Shown here: positions 59,401 to 64,000 of the stretch, piece after piece
Layout of the letters: each line of letters starts with the position of its first letter
Position numbering within the stretch: the stretch's first letter is position 1
Source of the DNA: Tyto alba
Lineage: Eukaryota; Chordata; Aves; Strigiformes; Tytonidae
NCBI RefSeq assembly: GCF_018691265.1
Contig: NW_024881313.1
Location: forward strand, 38,247,518 to 38,311,517
Direction: 5' to 3'
Length of the DNA stretch: 64,000 nt
Notes under the pieces: model-generated
The model's database searches: none
Told to the model about the DNA's origin: nothing
The model's input: the letters and a program-made list of their open reading frames with translations, nothing else
Made by a program: the position numbers and the translations under genes

Positions 59401-60155
59401 TAATAATAACAGAGGGTGGCTGGTTGCACTGGGAGCCTTGCAGCCAGGGCTCTTGCCTGCAGCAGTGACCTATTTTAGCGGCTGGTGGACTTTTGGGGGG
59501 GTTAGTTTGGCTTGCAGAGAGCAGGCCTGAGGTGGGAAGATGCCCAGGAAATCCCTCGGGATTTGTGGTGCTCAGGGACGGCGGTTCCCGGTCCCCTGGT
59601 GCCTCCCCCCCGCCCCCATCCCTAAAAGCGCCGGGTTGTGATTGCCCCAGCGATGGCTCCGTGCCCGTAATCACACCCCGGGAGGCGTTTGAGCGGCTTT
59701 TTCGGCAAGGGGAAGAAAGTGCAAGCTTGGAAAAAATAAAAGAAACAACGCTGACCCGGCGCGCGAGGTGATGGCAGGGATGCTGGGCTGGGGCTCGGCA
59801 CCCCGCAGGTCCGATACTGGGGGTAACCGGAGTCGGGTTTGGGTTCCTGCCGGGCGGCTGCGCTCGGCCTGTGAAATTCCTGCCGGCGTGAAATCAGCTG
59901 CTGAACCCACCCCTGCAACCGCTCCGGAGGGAGATGCTGGTGGAGACCTCCGGGAGTTGGACCGGGGGTGGTTTTTGGGAGCGTTTCGTTCCCTGAGGTG
60001 GGGATGGAGATGCCCGGAGCCCACCCGAGCAGGCAGCCTTGCGAGGAAGAAGGGGAAAAGTTAGGAATTAAACCTTCTCTCCACACCCGGCCTCAGCAAG
60101 AACCAGAGGAATATTTGCTTTACACAGCAAAAATCCTCCTTGGAAAGATATTAAT

Positions 60156-60158
<3 letters not shown>

Positions 60159-60188
<30 letters not shown>
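60159..60188. repeat. 30-nt T homopolymer
   Basis: Uninterrupted T run in otherwise GC-rich sequence, with no adjacent transposon body that I can recognise. Confidence 0.9.
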
Positions 60189-60193
<5 letters not shown>

Positions 60194-63100
60194 TTTTCTG
60201 AATCTGGGGTGAAACCTTGCCGGGTGCAGACGTTTCAGCTCTGACCACGGAGTTTCCCTGAGGATGCTGGCTGGGTTAAACGTCGCTCGGGGGGTTTTGC
60301 CAGGGCGGCCAGAGGGTCCCCTTCGCCGCCCGGCTTGGCTTCACGGCAGAGCTTTGTTCTCCCCGCGAGGAATTAACAGCGCGTTAGGTTATTACCAGGC
60401 AAACGCCAGAGTCGGGCGAGATAAATGGCCTTGTATTTGTGTCTCGCCTCTGGAGGGGAGGCATGTCACCCCCTTCATAAAAATAACACGCTGCTGCCTT
60501 CGGAGGTATCTTCTTTGTAAAAGGAAGGTGGAAGCAGGAGGTTGCCTGCGAGTCGATTAAATATCGGTTGTTTTTAAGATGCAGATTTTGGTGCTTAAGG
60601 AAAAATAGGGAGAAGCCTTTTGCGAATGAACCGAATGTGTCAAAACATCAGAGGGTCTTTGAAGGTTTCGGGAGAATCGCTGATTTCTTCATCCTCCCTC
60701 TCTGTTCTGGCTGGAGGAGAAAACTAAGGGGTCTCCCATGCTGCTGCATTTAAGCCTTTTTAGGTGGGGACATGGCAACGGCCGCGGCAAAGTGGGCTCT
60801 GGGAAGAGCAAGAGCTGAAGTTTTTATTTTGCCGCCACATTTGAGTGGCCCCAAAAAGGGGGATTCCCAGGTCCCTCACGTGGTTTGCATCCTAAATGTC
60901 CCCTGACTTCCCATGGTGGTCCCCGAAAGGCTGGAGGAACAGATGCCGGTGGGGAGGATGAGCGCAGGGTCTGGCTCTCTGCCATCTGCCCCTAATTTTT
61001 CCTCTCTTATTTCTAAAGGAAACACGTTACGTTGCATTGCTGGAGCGGTGTTTGCGCGGCAGGGCTGGCTGCGTTGGGTTCCCTGTCTGGGGACACCTGG
61101 GAACTCGTCCCCGTGTCCTCCGGGGCTGCTGTCCCCTCTTCAGCTGCCTCTCCTGATGGTGGAACCTGGGATGACTTTGGCTATGAGGAAAGACTGGCCA
61201 TGGCGGCGCAGATACGATGGGTAGAGGACTTAGTTACAACAAATTGGCTTTTTTTAATTGCTATTTTTATGACTATATCTTTGCCCTGGAGCCAGGGCTG
61301 CTAGCACCCTGTCCGAGTTCAAGCCCTGCTCCCCAACCTGCTGAATTTGCTAGACGGCCGTGATAAAAATAAGACATTTTAATGCACGTTCATAAAAATG
61401 TTAACGTGTTGGACAGCGAGGATGCCTGGACTGGATGGAGGAGGATGGCGGGTGCTTCCCAAAGAGCCCTGGCCAAGTTGAGTTTAGGATGGAGCTGGAT
61501 GGGGGGGTCCATCCCTGGGGTCAGTGCTGGGGTTTGGAGTGCTCTGGGATGGAAACCCTTGCCCAGGATGCCGGGAGAGGCTCAGCCTTGGACCTCTCTG
61601 GTGATTTTGTGGTCTGGAGTTGGGTTAGAAACCGCCGTTTTAGGATCTGCTGGGAGCCGGGTGTGGGAAAAACCTCGGAGGTGTCATATCCCATCACGCT
61701 GTTGACCCCCCTGGAAGGTCCCGGTGGCTTCCCCAGGGATGGGCAAGGGGATGCTGCGGTCTGGTGTCAGCCTAATTCAGCAACACCTGGGGGGAGGCTT
61801 TGGGCATCCATCCCCCTGGCTTTCCGGGGATCTCGGCCTTCTTCCCAGCCATGTGTGGCTGCGGGGTTGGCTCAGAGGACACGGTGCCTTCAGGTTGTCC
61901 CCAAGAAGCGTGGCGGCCGCCCCCCTTGCACCCATCCATACCCGCTGCACCCGATTTGGGGTCCCTGGGGCTCCCCTGAGCCACGGGGGAGTTGGGGGGG
62001 CTTGGTGCACCGCCTGCCCCGCTGCACCCATCGCTTCCCTTGGTGGCACTGAGGACACTCATGGTCCCCAGGGGGGGGTGATGCTCGCCTCCTCCCCGGC
62101 CTCGCGCCGGGCTGGGCAGCGGTCCGGAGCTGGCCCCTGGCGCAGCCGCTTGGCCGACAGCCCGGCTGGGGAGGTCAGCGTTGGGTTTTGTCCTCGTTTC
62201 CTCCCTCGATCTTTCCTTCCCTTGTTTTTCTCGGGCAGGGGAGGGAGGAGGACAGTGGCTTTCGCATGCATCTGTGCGTGTGTGTGTCTGTCCCCCCCCC
62301 TGGGCTCTTCCACCCCAGCGGTGACTCTGTGGGAGGTCCTGCATCCCCCCCCCCCCGGACGGGAGGGCAGCATCCCATCCCGCCGCCCTCTCCCGTGCCA
62401 GGGCGGTGGCTCGGGGACATCTCCATCAGAGCCGGGTGTCACTGGCGGCGTTTGCCAGGAGGATGCTGAAATCCAGCATCATCCCATCGGGGTTTAACCC
62501 CCACCCCCACCCCCCCCCCCGGCCTTGCTACGGGCTTAGCGCAGATCTTGAATTACCCGGAGAGGTTTTGCACCGTGCGGTGGGTCTGGCCTGAGCTGCA
62601 CCTAAAGAAACCCCTTTCATCCCTGACCGAAGGGACACGGACAGACAGATGGGTGCATTCAGCCCAGCTTTGGCAGATCGGGGCATGTCCTGGGCTGAAA
62701 ATAGTGATGTATCCCCAGTGCCGTCGCGGTGGCATCCCCCGAGAGCAGCTTTGCAGCGTCACCTCCCTGGACCAGTTTGGGCAGGGGAGGGGGGACAGCG
62801 GGGTTGGCCCGTCCGTCTGTCCTTGCAAAGCATCGTTGTGGTTTTGCAGCTCTGTGCGCTGAAGAAAAGGAGAAAGACGCCCAGAGCGGCTGGCGGGATT
62901 TAAAAAAAAAAAAAAAAAAAAAATCTTTAAAAAAAGGAAATAAATAAGAAAGCAACCAGCCATTAACTCTCTGCGGGCTGTGCTGCTGGGAAGCCAGCAC
63001 CCGCTCCCGACGAGGTGAAGCCTTGTGTTGCTCATCCCACTTCGTCGCCCTGCTCTCCCCAAGCCATGGGTGGCCGTGGCTCTTACAAGAAAAGCCCAAA

Positions 63101-63552
63101 TAAACCTTTTTCCCCATTTGCAGAGGCGGCTCCCCGGCTGCCAGGGGACGGGGATGGGGAAAGGATTTGTCCCCGTTCCTTTGCTCTGAGGATGGTCCCG
63201 CCGGGCCTGGCGCTGCCGCCGGCTTCCCAGGCTGCTCCCTGGAAAAGCAACTTTGAGCCGAAGCCTGTAAATGCTGGATGCTATTAAAAAAAAAACCCAA
63301 AAAACAACCAAAGGGGAAAAAAAAAAAAAAAAAAAAAAAGGGCTGGGAAACATCTGTCTGTCCCCCAGCTGGGGTAATGCTTTTTTTTTCCACTTGCACA
63401 GATGCTGGGAGGTGTTTCTCGGGGTGCCTGACACCCCAGGGTGGGACAGACTCTGGGTGCTGAGTGCCTTCCCCTCGCTTCCCCTCCCCAAAGCCTGCCT
63501 ACGGCTCTATTTTGGGCAACCTGAAGCTTTTTAGACAGCGCATAGGGGGGGG

Positions 63553-63582
<30 letters not shown>
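63553..63582. repeat. 30-nt A homopolymer after a G8 run
   Basis: Eight G residues (63545-63552) are followed directly by 30 A residues and then an A/C simple stretch. The length in the assembly may be imprecise. Confidence 0.9.
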
Positions 63583-63583
<1 letters not shown>

Positions 63584-63654
63584 AAACAAAAAAAACCCCC
63601 ACCACTTCAGATGGTGTCATCTCCATCCTAAAGGCCGTGGCCGTCCCCAGTCTT

Positions 63655-63990
63655 TGGAACTGGGATGGGACCATTCCCGGCGAGCGCCCGGTCCGGCCCC
63701 GGCAGCATCCCGGCGGGCAGGATGCGGGCGGTGGGCGCTTGGGGCCTTTTCGGCCGGCGCCTCACCAGGCGGGGCTGCGGCCGAGCTATTGTTTTCCCTT
63801 CCTGCTTGTTTTTCCGGACAACCCTCCCCTAATTAAATAAAAACACCCATCAGCGAAGCGAATGAACCATCCACCACCCCCCCCCCCCCAATCCCGTCAC
63901 GGTCCCATGCTGTGGGAGGGTGAAGCACCCACGGGAGCGGTCCCTGGGGAGAGAGGCGGCAGGAGCAGAGCGGTGAAGGTAGGCGATGGG
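63655..63990. promoter_or_regulatory. CpG-dense patch at the window edge
   Basis: CpG is frequent at about 63680-63790 (ggcgagcgcccggtccggcc and on). After an AT-rich spacer, a GC-rich segment contains a possible donor GTGAAG|gtaggc at 63978/63979. It could be an alternative promoter or leader exon of the downstream gene; the window ends before this can be judged. Confidence 0.3.
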
Positions 63991-64000
63991 CAAGGGAAGG

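Larger units (their letters stand above)
59401..63650. other. GC-rich presumed intron or leader region of the next gene
   Basis: No exon could be supported. Long open frames on both strands (for example 61435-62497 on + and 62553-63491 on -) have no recognisable domain and run through homopolymers. Features are a T30 run at 60159-60188, a 7-bp inverted repeat GGCGAGA/TCTCGCC at 60415-60448, AT-rich islands near 61240-61270 and 61360-61410, an A-rich run at 62901-62922, and an A30 run at 63553-63582. Confidence 0.6.

Noticed and set aside
61435..62497. Overlapping 205- and 257-codon plus-strand frames
   Set aside because: Low-complexity Gly/Pro/Trp-rich translations without splice logic or recognisable similarity; stop-poor because of GC content.
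62553..63491. 312-codon minus-strand open frame, the longest outside NKTR
   Set aside because: It runs through A-rich and T-rich homopolymers, translates to long Phe runs and has no domain. It overlaps several other open frames in different phases, as expected for stop-poor GC-rich DNA.
45040..63600. Frequent poly(A)/poly(T) tracts as processed pseudogene tails
   Set aside because: No cDNA-like sequence or target-site duplication was recognisable beside the tracts checked, so they are listed as simple sequence only.
1..64000. CRISPR arrays, tRNA genes, rRNA genes, bacterial operons
   Set aside because: No regularly spaced direct repeats, cloverleaf-type gene or rRNA-like segment was seen; the DNA is vertebrate.

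Overview
This is vertebrate nuclear DNA, most likely from a bird. The avian call rests on repeat content. A CR1 LINE 3' end (about 47.82-48.06 kb) has the bird-type tail, and an LTR fragment (about 39.52-39.86 kb) matches a retroviral LTR I recall from bird genomes. There are also several older CR1/L3-type LINE fragments. Genes are split by GT-AG introns, and there are no bacterial operons, Shine-Dalgarno sites or CRISPR arrays.

The window holds one complete, confidently identified protein gene: NKTR (natural killer triggering receptor, an RS-domain cyclophilin) on the + strand. I reconstructed 16 coding exons from 1564 to 41862 by following reading phase across GT-AG junctions. They join without a break into 1475 codons plus a stop; human NKTR is 1462 residues as I recall it. 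An N-terminal cyclophilin domain (about residues 7-180) is followed by Ser/Lys/Arg-rich nuclear tracts. One giant 2937-nt exon carries most of the disordered RS and Lys-rich region, and four small exons encode the C-terminal RS tail. A CpG-island promoter and a likely untranslated first exon lie at about 0.88-1.62 kb. A 3' UTR of about 2.5 kb ends near a polyadenylation signal at 44315.

From 1 to 0.88 kb there is featureless upstream DNA. From 44.34 to 57.5 kb the DNA is intergenic. It carries a young-looking CR1 copy, decayed LINE remnants (one about 1 kb copy at 51.25-52.24 kb), homopolymer tracts and a small GC-rich island at 45.2-45.4 kb with a perfect MEF2 consensus. From about 57.5 kb composition changes to a GC-rich, CpG-bearing block with CCAAT and YY1-type elements. 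A 127-nt pure purine run and extreme G and C homopolymers follow. I read this as the promoter and 5' end of the next gene. Vertebrate gene order (NKTR followed by ZBTB47 on the same strand) suggests ZBTB47, but no recognisable BTB or zinc-finger exon lies in the window, so the identity is inferred.

I did not find a new multi-gene system. The points most worth checking concern NKTR RNA processing: seven phase-2 introns whose donors place a stop codon at the exon edge, four symmetric RS-domain exons, a shared 13-nt donor block suggesting exon duplication, a NAGNAG acceptor, and a same-strand LTR with a poly(A) signal inside intron 15. The G-rich, purine-rich DNA downstream of the second promoter is also worth checking.
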